Below are positions 10,776-20,761 of a DNA stretch of 64,000 bases, in pieces. The translations under genes were made by a program, and so were the position numbers. Origin of the DNA: Tanypteryx hageni (Eukaryota > Arthropoda > Insecta > Odonata > Petaluridae); assembly GCA_028673005.1 (NCBI GenBank), contig CM054113.1:171013837-171077836 (forward strand), written 5' to 3'. The notes below the pieces were generated by a model, which saw only the letters and a list, made by a program, of their open reading frames with translations, was not told the origin of the DNA and made no database searches. Within the stretch, counting starts at the first letter, position 1, and each line of letters opens with the position of its first letter.

Positions 10776-11428
10776 ATGAAACTCCCTGCTTTTTTTAAGA
10801 ACGAACATTGTTGAACAATATGTACGAACTGGTGCTGCCATCTTACATATGAGATAAGAGTTATGGTTGAATGAACTTGCATCGAGAAACAAAAAAATGA
10901 CATTTCTCAAAAACTAAGGGTGATAGAAGTAAAACAAGGGCATATTCGGAATCAGCAACTGGAAGTCTATTTTATGCAACTTATTTCAACCAGGAAGCAA
11001 ATACTTTGTTTACCAGTGTTATTAACATGTGTTTTTTTGCAGGCTGTTACATTTTCTTTTATTTACTGTTAAACTACATTATTTATGATAAAAAAGTGAA
11101 CTTTTTAGTTTAACTGGGAATTGTACTTGCCATTAATACATTGTGTCTTATGGGGAAATAGGACTTGCACTTCGCGAATTTTCATTTTCGTCAGTTTTAT
11201 GGAACCAATTATTCGCAAACTTCAAAAAGGTGGTGTAGTTGGCTTCTATAATGGTTCAATTGTTCTCTGGCAAGCAATCAAATTCATATACATTCAGTTA
11301 AAAACGTCTCACAATTCCAATAAACGTCACATTTTATAGATTTTTCAACATTTAAATTTTTTTTACACTTTCCTTGATTAAATATAATTTGAGAGTCATT
11401 CTGATGTTAAAAATTCAAACAAACTTAC

Positions 11429-11706
11429 TTTTTTTTGAGGAGCCTGGATGCTCTTTTCGGAATGATTTTGAATTTCGGGCTTTTTTCCTTTACTACCACT
11501 ATAGATGGACATCTTTGCATTTCCATTTGCTTCATGGACATTGTTGTTGAAATTCCTTGCTAGTTCCTCTTCATGTTTTCCAGAATTCTTAACAGTCTCT
11601 TTCGTTTCTACTGGATTATCTCCATTTTCACTTGCACAGCATTTCTCCACTATAATGAAAACTAGCATTCCGACCAAGACCCACATGCCAGTCCAGAGAT
11701 GATGAC
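11429..11706 (-). CDS. ZIP13 (Zip99C): ZIP13-like zinc transporter, internal exon with helix III and variable loop
   Basis: Minus-strand exon between a TTCTTTTTCAG acceptor (just above 11706) and a GTAAGT donor (just below 11429). Its 278 bases are two bases finishing a split codon plus 92 codons, ending in phase 0. The peptide begins HHLWTGMWVLVGMLVF, a transmembrane helix ending IVEKC that matches ZIP helix III followed by the conserved EK. A hydrophilic, poorly conserved loop follows, rich in Glu, Asn and Lys, ending IQAPQKK. Phase and content fit the upstream exon (35005-35160) and the downstream one (2221-1945), where VAGYLNL continues. The 9.2-kb intron to the next exon holds the Merlin and orphan elements. 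A coding helix followed by a polar loop with no stop makes this a strong call. Confidence 0.9.
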
Positions 11707-11998
11707 CTGAAAAAGAAGATATTATCATTATAAATAACTGCTTCTTACATACATGCATACATACACACATATGACAACTATGTCGAGCAGAGCTTAGCCG
11801 GTCAAGAAAAACCTCAATATCTCGCCAACTATGACCGATTTCAATTTTATCATTTTCCTGCAAATCTGCAGGTCAAGATGTTTAATTTGATGCATAAACG
11901 TTAAGGTGTTACCTTCGCTTTAAAGACCTCATTTTTTACGCCATTAATATATAGATAATAGTTTTCATTTTCTGCAAAATTAAGGCATCTATCCGGAA

Positions 11999-12112
11999 TT
12001 TTGCAATTGGCTCGCATCCAAGTTTTCGAATGTCAAGTTTCATGGCTCAGATCGCCCTTTTTAAACAATAACTATAATGATCATTGAGACAGTAGCCTAT
12101 ATGTTACACTAA
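11999..12112 (+). repeat. Dispersed repeat, copy 1 (partner 21711-21818)
   Basis: Starts at GGCTCGCATCCAAGTTTTCG and runs through TTTCATGGCTCAGATCGCC to AGCCTATATGTTACACTAAA. The same order of blocks in the same orientation occurs at 21711-21818 at roughly 85-90% identity. Non-coding, family unknown. The flanks 11707-11998 and 12113-12527 show nothing else; 11748-11770 has a short CATACATA-type simple repeat. Confidence 0.75.
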
Positions 12113-12527
12113 AATTTATGTAAAAATTATGCATAAGAAGTACCGCTTTATAAAATAAAATGCCTTTAAGTGTTCAAATACTAACTTCGTGAAATCACTA
12201 AATGGCTGAAATCTATCGAAACTTCTTTCTTTTCGTTCCAATTATAACTCCGTTGATAAAAACAAATTTTCTGGCATAAATTACCATGCATTTCAATCAT
12301 TACAGATACAAAATCGAATTTCAGTTACCTAATTATTATTCAACCTAAGACAAATTAAGGCAGATTCGAAGTTATTAGTTGAAAAAAATGTACGCAACGC
12401 CTTTTAAAATACAATAATGAATTTCCAAAACAAAACATTCACATATAAAAATAAAAAATCACAAATTCTTCATAAACTTTTATTCCCACTCGATTATTAA
12501 TTAACATAACCATCAAAATCTTCTGAT

Positions 12528-13115
12528 TCAGTCACAATTTATATCGTAATCATTCAAGTTCTTAACCAATGAGTCCAGTAAATTTTCAAGCGAAAAATTA
12601 TCGCTTTCATCAGATGATGAATCACAATACAATATCCCCCAATCAACATCAGGGGAATAAATTCCCGATATCCTGAAACCATTAATTATACATTCAGGGG
12701 CTACATCAGCCCAACTTTCCACAATCCTTCCAGACTTTGTATAGGAGTGGAAACCATCTACCATCCATTTTTCCCAGTGCCTCCATATTTTTGATTTGAA
12801 TGATCTATTTACGGAGATGTCCAGTGGTTGCAGCTTTTTTGTTAGACCTGCAGGAATAACTGCAATCTTGGAATGTTTTTTCAATATTATTTTTGAATCA
12901 TTTGCTATGTGTGGCCTAGCTGAATCCAATACAAGCAGCGATTTTGGTTTAAAAAATGAGCCCTTCCTTTTTCCCCATCCCTCACTCAGTTAACCACGTT
13001 CGCAATTCATCCAGCCTTTTGGGTTTATGCACACAACAATACCTTTAGGAAATTCCTCTTTAGGAATGGTTTTGCGCTTGAAAAGTACCATTGCTTTTCT
13101 CCATCAGCCGTCACT
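12528..13115 (-). pseudogene. pogo-type DDE transposase, C-terminal part, decayed
   Basis: The open part (12929-12528) contains LVLDSARPH (second catalytic D), KIAVIPAGLTKKLQPLD (third D), VNRSFKSKIWRHWEKWM and an acidic tail ending DINCD. Upstream, with a stop, the minus strand still reads TADGEKAMVLFKRKT, KEEFPKGIVVCINPKGW and LSEGWGKRKGSFFKPKS, the usual order in pogo-family transposases and centromere-protein-B-like genes. Homology ends near 13115; the first catalytic D and the DNA-binding domain are missing. It lies in the 23-kb ZIP13 intron. Confidence 0.85.
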
Positions 13116-14289
13116 GTTGCAGATTACGGGTCGTCTCTCTGTCTGTGAGTCATCAACAGGCATGTGTCCCCTCCACATTCGTTCCCTAAACTCAGATTCT
13201 CTGGCTGTTCACGCTAGCTTTGTCTTGCCCCCTGCCGTACCACCCTAGAGGTCTGGTCCCTCTTTTGTTTTGTGCACCTCTACCCCCACCATCTCAACAC
13301 ATCCCATGACGCCCTCACCACTTCCTTACACCTCAGTCCCCAACCAGTTTTCATTGACCCTCGAGTGGTCATTGTTTTGGAAATAAGAATGGGAAAAAAT
13401 CGGTATCCAGAGGTTCTTCCAAAATGTTCTCCTTTGCACAGGAGAGTTGGGGAAGGGCGCTAAAAGGGTAGCATTCTTAAAAAAAAACGCTAATCTCAAC
13501 GATCCTGTGTTCTGCGGGTGTCCTGCACGTTATGCATGAGTGCGCGTTATACTTGGGAATTTAGGGTATTTATGTAATTACTTCGCACAATTTCTTCTCC
13601 GACGTACTGTTTCCGAAATATAAATTTTGAAATATTTTAAACGGCCGCCATATTGTTTCAGGATGGCGGGTGAAAACGAAATAGTTTTACTGTGGTCTCC
13701 TATCTTTATTAGGCTTTCTTTACCAGCGAAGCGATATAGTAGCGGAACGCCTTATGGGCACGTCGCCGTCGCCTCCTCCGTCCGTCCGCATGTTTAATAT
13801 TCGGAACTACTGGGCAGATTTTAATTAAATGAAGTATTAGTGCTCCTTGTTAAAATTTATCGCCTAATATTGATTTTGAACTTCATCCCTCAATTATAAC
13901 TTCCACTTTATATAAGTAATTAAATAAACGTATACTCGTATCCGTCAAACAATAAGACCATATTTTTCTCTCCCCAACTCTTATATGACCTGTAAGCTAA
14001 GTATTAAAAAATGCAATCGGATGGAGGGCAATATTTAACACAATGACGTCATAGACAGCCTTACACATGATGATCTTGAGCATGATGATGATCACCATTA
14101 CGTTTTAATGTTACGAGTTGTCGGTGCTTGCATACTGCAAGCGCTAAAAAAAAGCACCACACACCAAGATATAAACTCGTAAAAAAAACCAACGCGATCT
14201 TCAGAGCAAGCTATAATATTTATAATGAATATGTATCACACTAATAATAATAATAATCACCTAATATAAAACGCTTCATATCTTTGTCC
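13116..14289. other. Unassigned intron sequence
   Basis: 13130-13260 is C/T-rich with no coding signal. A possible element terminus reading TATACTTGGGAATTTAGGG precedes 13569, but its partner was not found. 13690-14280 is AT-rich; no gene seen. Confidence 0.4.
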
Positions 14290-14748
14290 GCGCGACGGGG
14301 ATGCATCGTCGGGGATGTCTCCATGTCACGCTCTTAAAACGCAAATATGCAGATATAAACTTGAAATTTGGCAGAGATAATCTACTCGGATATGAAAATA
14401 CCGTGACGAAGAAAAATTTACGAAAAACATACAGGGTTCGACTCCAGGGGATGATTTGCATTCTCCACAAGATAATAGGTAAAAATAGACTTTTTGACGT
14501 GCAGGCTTATCTTCTTTTTGACATTAAAATTAGAAAACATTGACTCATGAGCTTTAGATCTAAACCATTTTAACGAAGAAATTACAAAGTTTCTTATTCT
14601 GTTCATCGTTTTTCGTCTACAATTCGAAATTCCACATGTTAACGTTTAATTCGCGTATTTTGGGAAAATCTTGCCATTTTAACGGGATGTTGCCTTGCCT
14701 ACCAATTACATTGTTAAACCTCGAAATCTTATTGTTATTTCAATCCTT

Positions 14749-14902
14749 CACAGTTGACTTTCAGTCACTGTCGATTCAAGTTCGCCCCTGAAGATGTCCA
14801 CTTGGTGGGCGAAATGCATCGGGTTTCAATAAATTTCATGGCTGAAGGAGTCGTCTCACCGGTAAAAATCGAGCCATAGGTTAACCAAGCCACCAACCTT
14901 TA
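14749..14902. mobile_element. 154-bp insert with 8-bp target duplication and hammerhead-like motif
   Basis: Comparison with the uninterrupted copy at 28.7 kb shows an insertion between duplicated CAATCCTT (14741-14748 and 14903-14910). No terminal inverted repeat was seen. On the + strand, 14784-14824 reads GCCC then CTGAAGA, a 6-bp hairpin (GTCCAC/GTGGGC), GAAA, TGCATC and GGG. CTGANGA...GAAA is the hammerhead ribozyme core, ATGCAT could be the short self-complementary stem III of dimer-type hammerheads, and CCC/GGG could start stem I. One extra U lies between the GA and stem II, so activity is uncertain. Confidence 0.55.
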
Positions 14903-15199
14903 CAATCCTTATAGGTTTAAGCGTGCTTTGAAGGCTTTTAATACGAGGAGAGAAAGACGAAAGAAGGGGGAAAATCTTTTCATAGCAATCAATGTAAACA
15001 ACATTCGTTGCGTTATTTACGAGAGGGTATACCTAAAAACCTGAAATACTATTTAAAAAGATTAAAATCGTTAGGATAAGCTAATTTCAATATTATTGAA
15101 AGAGAAGCGGTATGCAAATCGGAGGTATTTGCTGGACGTTTTAATAAAGAGCATGTAAAATATTTATAGCGTTAAGGATTGTGCGATAAGTTACGGGAG

Positions 15200-15660
15200 T
15201 TAGTTAGAAGAATGGAGTACTTGAGGACGGTTTTGGAAATAGGGAGAGAAAGAGAAGTTTAAAAGAATCAAAGAATCACAAAAATAATAAAAGGCTAAGT
15301 TTTTAGTCCGTTGGTCTGGATGACAAGCTATTAAATAATTAGGAAACAGTAAAGAGAACAAGGGAGAGTGATTGGAGAAAACAAATTCGTTAGCAAGTGA
15401 AACATTGTCTGTAGCACCATAGATCACAATTTCCAACAGCTCTAAGAGGTCCAGTCTGTTGCCCTTTGATTCGAAGTGGAGCAAGTCGGGAAGGAAAGCA
15501 CCGGAATGGCCGTTCTCAAATAGGTGCCTGGAAAAGTGTGATGACGCGCTTCGCAACTCGAAGCAACGTTTGTGTTCCTCTATCATCTTCTTAAAACTTC
15601 TTCCGGCCTGTCCTATGTAAATGTATCACAAGATAATTTGTAAACACCGCATTTGGATAA
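15200..15660 (-). pseudogene. GIY-YIG endonuclease domain of a Penelope-like element
   Basis: The minus strand reads KCGVYKLSCDT, then after a one-base frameshift YIGQAGRSFKKMIEEHKRC, then SSHFSRHLFENGHSG and LDLLELLEIV. GVYKL...YIGQ.GRSF...EH and the later H/N..HLLENGH block are diagnostic for the C-terminal nuclease of Penelope-like retroelements, which nicks DNA for target-primed integration. The frame is open from 15586 to the stop at 15200. The frameshift between GVY and YIG means it cannot give a functional domain. Confidence 0.82.
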
Positions 15661-15783
15661 ATTAGATAATTTCCACATTATCTCATTACTGAATGTATTT
15701 TCTCCCTCCTGTCTATCATTATTCAATTAACACTCCTGCCCTACTCTCCGTATATATAGAACTCTCGACCATGCTTTCGTCAC

Positions 15784-15813
15784 CTGATGATGCTGTAACA
15801 GGCGAAACCGGTC
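15784..15813 (+). other. Hammerhead-like motif (CTGATGA...GAAACCGGTC)
   Basis: CTGATGA at 15784-15790, a short CTG/CAG hairpin, GAAA at 15804-15807, then ACCGGT (self-complementary, possible dimer stem III) and C at the expected cleavage position. Stem I pairing is not evident, and an alternative TCGACC/GGTCGA pairing brackets the motif (15766-15771 with 15810-15815). It lies just past the GIY-YIG relic, in opposite orientation. Only the core signature is seen. Confidence 0.3.
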
Positions 15814-15903
15814 GATTATAAAACTTTTTAATGGAAATTTACAAGTTTCTTTCTTCATTTAAACTAATCAAAGATGGCTCAAACACTTTTGGCGTAGTAT
15901 GAT

Positions 15904-16111
15904 AAATAGATTAGACTCCAGTAGCCAAAACAAGGGTTCACGGAATAGCCCGATGCATTTCGGCCACTAAGTGGGCATTTTCAAGGGCGATGTAACATCA
16001 ACAGCGAGTCGACTCGCTGTTACATCGCCCTTGAAAATGCCCACTTAGTGGGCGAAATGCATCGGGCTATTCCGTGAACCCTTGTTTTGGCTACTGGAGT
16101 CTCATCTATTT
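15904..16111. repeat. Near-perfect palindrome (~100-bp arms) flanked by direct repeats
   Basis: Both arms run from AGACTCCAGTAGCC through CAAGGGTTCACGGAATAGCC and GCCCACTTAGTGGGC to GCGAGTCGACTCGC at the centre (16010/16011); the left arm has about 6 extra bases near 15995. Each arm contains GCCC-TTGAAAA-hairpin-GAAATGCATC-GGGC, a degraded relative of the hammerhead-like motif at 14784. The unit is flanked by a 16-bp direct repeat (15854-15869 and 16112-16127, 14/16, TTCATTTAAACT core), which looks like a target duplication. 16128-16400 has no further feature. Confidence 0.85.
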
Positions 16112-16432
16112 TTCATTTAAACTGATTAGTTTTTGGTAAAAATCATTTGTTTTCTTTCTCCCTGACAGAGCTTATGCTCTTCTACTGTTAGTTTTTTCTC
16201 TTGGGCATAATCAGCAAAATTTTTCATATAATAAAACAATAAATTGCCATCATATGTTTGGACAATTAAGCACGACAAATGATTTATTGTTTCCAAGTAA
16301 ACATTCTTTGTTGCAACCGATCTAAACAAGATTAGCTATCTCTCTCTACATCATTATAAATAGCTGCTTCTTACAAATATAGGATATATATACTAGGATA
16401 TATTGGGTATGTGGGAAAGTTCTGTCGTTTTT

Positions 16433-17138
16433 ACTTTCTCCATACGTAGTATAGGGGAAAGTATTGTTTTCATGAAAAAATCGATTTCGAGATTTCAAGG
16501 GAAATACACGTTTTGAGATCCTCTGAACACGTTTTGGCCATTTTCTCGATGTTGTCTGTGTGTGTGCGTGTATGTGAGCTTTTTTGTTGGTGCTCTAACT
16601 CAAAAACTGTTAATCAGGTCAAAGCGAAATTTTATATTTAACATTTTTATGAAAGTCACAAGTGCTGATTATTTTGTGGTAAAAATCGGTCAACCAGAAG
16701 TGGGTGTTTACTCTTGCCACATCCGTTATTTTGAAATATTTGCTTAAATATTTGATAAATGTAAAAATGTACTGGAATAAATTTTGTAGGAAATTTAATT
16801 TTCTACAAACTTTGTTTGAAACATTTTCCTATATAATGCATTGTTTAAGAGATCTTATATTTTTAACTGCCACCACCACGCCACCTACCGACGACTATTG
16901 TTAGCAATTGACGCTTAGTTACGTCTTAGTAACGCTCCTTTTTCTTTTCTTAATTATTGGAGCTTTGTGGCTATATCCAATATCAGAAGGCTATGGTTTG
17001 AGTTTATTTCTGTTCTTTGTAAAGTCGACAATTTTCTCGGTTTCTTAAAATATTTATCATTATGCAAGCTAATTGGAATTTTTAGAAATACGTATTACAG
17101 ATATGGAGAACGTCAGGTCGTGGTCACATCAGATTTTT
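16433..17138 (+). repeat. 706-bp dispersed repeat, copy 1
   Basis: Begins ACTTTCTCCATACGTAGTAT and ends near GGTCACATCAGAT. The same sequence, same orientation, is at 19574-20276 at roughly 85% identity with small indels. No terminal inverted repeats or transposase seen; short open frames in the two copies are not conserved as protein. In this copy it abuts the mariner terminus with no visible target duplication. Confidence 0.85.
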
Positions 17139-17183
17139 TAAGTAAAAGTTTCGGTTCAATTTTACAATTTCTTTATTTCAGCA

Positions 17184-18194
17184 TTAATCTTTTATATAAT
17201 CTCCATTATTAGATACAACTGTCTGGCATCCTGTAGGAAGTTTTTGGATGCCATTGGTGTAGAAGTTTTCGTCCTTGGACTTGAATAGTCACCAACAACC
17301 TTGGAGACGTCCTCATAAGAACTGACTCACTTGCTGTTGAGATAGTTTTGTAGCGACCTGAAAAGATAATAATCGCATGGTGCCAGGTCCGGTGAGCATG
17401 GCGGGTGACTGAGAACTTCCCAGCCCAAATCGTTCAGTTTTTGCTGAGTCATCATCGCAGTATGTGGTCGAGCATTTTCGTGGTGGAAAACGAAGCCCTT
17501 TCTGTTGGCCAGTATTGGACGCTTTTCTTTAATGGGCCCGTTCAATCATTCAAGCAGCATGCATGATGGTTTCGCCAACTTTCAGCAGCTCGTAATACAC
17601 TGGGCCCTTCTTATCCCACCACAAACAGAGCATCCCTTTTCTTAGGTAGAGTTCTGGCTTTGTGATGGTTGGGGTGGATGTTCACAATAATCTCTTTTCC
17701 TCGTTGCATTATTGTACAGGATCCATTTTTCATCTCCAGTAATCAGGCAGTTCAAGAACGGGCCAACACGGTGACAGACGAGAAGAGATGAACGGATCCT
17801 TACACGGTCGGTTAAGTTTTTTTCAGTCAACTGATGTAGCTCCCAAATGCTATATGTACTTCAAAACAAATCCAAGGCGTTCGATGTGCTCCAAAGCAGT
17901 CGAATGATGAATCCCAAGCTTCTTGCCTATAGCTATAGAGCTTAAACGTGGATCTTCTTCCAATAGTGCCTGCAAAATGTCGTCATCAACCTTAGAGGGG
18001 TGACCGGAACGTGGTTCTTCTTCCATACTCAGATCACCAGATCGAAATTTGGAAAACCATCTTTGACATGTGCGGGCTGTCACAACATCCTTCCCAAACA
18101 CACTACACAAGTTTCGACTTGCAACAGTCACGTTGTTTCCTTTTTGAAACTCGTTAAGAATGCAATGCCTTAAATGCAACTTGCCTGCCGCCAT
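17184..18194 (-). pseudogene. mariner transposase (DD34D family), decayed
   Basis: Starts MAAGKLHLRHCILNEFQKGN at 18194 with the usual paired helix-turn-helix region (CQRWFSKFRSGD, RSGHPSKVDDD, LGIHHSTALEHIERLGF). The catalytic part follows in other frames: LITGDEKWILY (first D), FHHENARPH (the usual second D is E here) and SPDLAPCDYYLF (third D). The C-terminus SKDENFYTNGIQKLPTG...VVSNNGDYIKD stops at 17184. About 336 codons, normal for mariner. At least three frame breaks. Confidence 0.9.
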
Positions 18195-18457
18195 GTTGTT
18201 TGCTCCAGATATCATAAACAAATGAATAAGGGATCATACAACAGCATGCTTTTATACTCTAGTCCACATAGATAAAAATCTGATGTGGCCACCACATGAC
18301 GACGCGAGGACCCCGAGTACAGGCAACCGGAGCAAAAAAAAAACTCATCAAACATTTTTTCCTTAATTGTAATAATAAATTTTAATGTTAGTTACAGTAA
18401 ACAAATAAAAATGAAGTAAGCATAATGACATGGAAGTACTATTCTTCAAATACCTAA

Positions 18458-19573
18458 AAAAAACTTCACAACAATTTAGGAAGAACTTGGTCTAGGTTTG
18501 CTGACCGTGGGGGTCTCTTATACCCCATGGGGTCAACAAAATACTATTTCCATAAGAATGCATGGGGAATGGTGTGGAGAAACCCCAAAATGCCATGCAG
18601 CCATTCACTGATGTGGGTATAAATATACCTAAATATTAACTTATGATTACGGGAAATGGCTTATTTTACGCACGAAAGACTGAATACTTTAATTCTGTTC
18701 ATGTTTTGCCCTATTACATGATAAATCACTCGAACTTTTCCTTTAAGTGGAAAATTTATCGGCTTAGATAACCATTTTCCAGGCGACGACAAAGATCAAT
18801 TTCTTAATTGTTGTCCCATTCAAAGGGAGATAGCCACGTAAAGATTAATGCAAGGAAAATCCACGCCGTGGCGCACCAAAGAGGAAGAATAGCCAACGCC
18901 AAGATAAAGTATACAAATAGATTCATGCCTACATACTTAAATTTATTCGGTAACCAAGATGTTGTTTATTGTTTACGTTTTGGCTAATAGTATTGACATA
19001 ATCCACGTAATTTTATTGCTGCTTTTAAGGCTTCGGTGCATCTATCCATGTGAATATTAAGTAAGAAGTTAATGCGTAATTATATTAATGGTAAAACTTT
19101 ACAATACAACACATAAAATAGTAATGGTAATGTAAACATCGGAGTAATACCTATTTTAATAAAACTGCTCGATTACGCCAAATATTCTTGGAAAAGCAGT
19201 CTGCCTTGATTATATGATGGATTCGCCATTGAGATACACCCACGAGCACAAGCCTGACTAAAATTTTTCAATGATTTCTTTAGGTGGTAGTGAAAATCCC
19301 GTATGAACCTTTTCTCCGAATAGCACATTTGTGAAATTTGGTGGCACCGACTGCGCGGGGCCCCGAGCAATAAAAATCCTTTGCTACTTAAAAGAAAACT
19401 CTTTCCCGAACAAAGCCGGGCGCTTCAGCTAATATTAAGTATATTTAAGATTATAAGTTTAATATTAAATATCATAACGCATTAACATAGACCACTACCA
19501 TGAGAAACCAAAATAAATGTCAATCATTGTTGATATTTTTCTTTTACTCTTTAGTGAAACCTGCCACATTTTT
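18458..19573. other. Unassigned; possible Helitron 3' end at 19412-19435
   Basis: No gene recognised. Around 19412-19435 the + strand reads CCCG, an 8-base loop, CGGG, then CGCTTCAG and CTAAT: a short GC hairpin followed by CTRRT, as at Helitron 3' ends. The hairpin is only 4 bp and no 5' TC end or Rep/helicase was found. Confidence 0.3.
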
Positions 19574-20276
19574 ACTTTATCCATACGTAGTATAGGGGAA
19601 AGTATTGTTTCCATGAAAAAAAACGATTTCGAAATTTCAACGGAAATACACGTTTTGAGGCCCACTGAGCACGTATTGACCATTTTCTCGGTGATGTGTG
19701 TGTATGTGAGCTTTATTGTGGGTGCTCTAACTCAAAAACTACTAATCAGGTTAACGGGAAATTTTATATTTGACGTTTTTATGAAAGTTATGAGTTGATA
19801 AGTTTTTGGTAAAAATCGTTCAACCAGAAGTGACTGTTTACTCTTTTCACATCCGTTATTTTGAAATATTTGCTTTAATATTTAATTTATGTAAAAACGT
19901 ATTGGTATAAACGTTGTAAGAAATTTGATTTTCTGCAACCTTTGTTTGAAACATTTTCCCATATGCATTGTTTAAGAGCTAGGTATCTTAAAAAATATTT
20001 TTTTGGCTGCCACCACCACTCTACCTACCTGCGACTATTGAAAACACTTGACGCTTAGTTACGTCTTAGTAATGCTCCTTTTTATTTTCTTAATGTATGG
20101 AGCTTCATGGCTATATCCAATATCAGAAAGCTACGGTTTGTTTATTTCTGTTCTTTGTAAAATCTTTAAAATTTTCTCGCACTTTCTTAAAATACTTATT
20201 ATCATTTAACCTATTTGAAATTTTAGAAATATTACAGGTATGGAGAAAATCATGTCGTGGCCACATTAGATATTTA
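19574..20276 (+). repeat. 703-bp dispersed repeat, copy 2
   Basis: Partner of 16433-17138. It shares ATACGTAGTATAGGGGAAAG, a GTGTGTGTATGTGAGC region, CCACCACNNCNCTACCTAC and GACGCTTAGTTACGTCTTAG blocks. Its outside flanks differ from those of copy 1, which sets the repeat borders. Confidence 0.85.
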
Positions 20277-20484
20277 TAATCTAACTATCTGCCCGTGACG
20301 CGCAAAAATCGCGCGTTATCATCACGGTATTATTATACCTGTATACAGTATAAAAATAACATTTTTAAAAGAAAGCACATTTATGCAACACATTAAAATA
20401 TTCGCATGTAGAACAGTTTTCATTTGGTCATTTATAATAATATAAAAATATTAATGTTCGTCATTTGCTTTCAAAGTTTGGCTT

Positions 20485-20761
20485 AGGTTTGATATAAGAC
20501 ACCCATGACCGCTGCTGCCCCAAACCCAAGGGTTAAAGAAGCCGGGGGTTTAAGGGGGCGGCAACCCCCCTTATAATAGAAAGAAAAGTACAAATTGGGG
20601 TTAGATTCGTTTTATTTCCTCCCCCGGGTTGGGTTAAGTGGGTGGGGGCTGGATTCAGTCCATTTTCCTTCCCCGGGTTGGGTTAAGTAGTTGGGGTTTG
20701 CGATAGTTCATTTTTTGTAACACAGGTGGTGCTGCGGTCGTGGGTGTCTTATATCAAACCT
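20485..20761. mobile_element. MITE with ~28-bp TIRs, GC-rich core
   Basis: Left AGGTTTGATATAAGACACCC and the right end reverse-complemented are identical for these 20 bases and continue CAYGACCGC. The core contains two CCCCGGGTTGGGTTAAGT repeats and GGGGGCGGCAACCCCCC. No coding capacity. Target duplication not clear, so the superfamily is unassigned. Confidence 0.8.

Larger units (their letters stand above)
7729..11001. mobile_element. Candidate DNA transposon: orphan gene flanked by 100-bp inverted repeats
   Basis: The reverse complement of 7729-7828 aligns without gaps over 100 bp with 10902-11001, about 61 matches by hand count, with the ends nearly identical (ATTTCTCAAAAAC, 13/14, inner; CAGGAAGCAAA region, 17/19, outer). 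Between them lies the orphan gene 8264-9935 and a 650-bp palindrome (10127-10775). Without the palindrome the gene would be roughly centred. I infer a long-TIR transposon, but the exact termini and target duplication were not seen. The spacers 7829-8263 and 9936-10126 are AT-rich without other features. Confidence 0.5.
14290..15660 (-). mobile_element. Penelope-like element, GIY-YIG end and 3' region (copy 1)
   Basis: The GIY-YIG endonuclease relic (15660-15200) is followed on the minus strand by a non-coding tail to about 14290. The tail (14310-15250) is matched in reverse orientation by 28390-29150 at high identity, apart from a 154-bp insertion here (14749-14902). This shows a retroelement 3' region present in at least two copies 14 kb apart. 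The RT domain is missing. Confidence 0.72.
16403..18457 (-). mobile_element. mariner element 1, interrupted by a 0.7-kb repeat
   Basis: A TA (16401-16402) is followed by TTGGGTATGTGGGAAAGTTC, a mariner-type end. Near 18420-18457 the reverse complement reads TTAGGTATTTGAAGAATAGT, a weak partner. Subtracting the 706-bp repeat inserted at 16433-17138 leaves about 1.35 kb, the normal mariner size, with the transposase gene (17184-18194) inside. The right terminus is tentative. Confidence 0.6.

Noticed and set aside
10546..10910. Several open frames on both strands
   Set aside because: They follow the purine/pyrimidine palindrome and have low-complexity sequence.
14425..14460. Pol III B box (GGTTCGACTCC) suggesting another SINE
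   Set aside because: No A box at the right distance, and the matching PLE copy at 29.0 kb reads differently at the first bases; part of the PLE tail.
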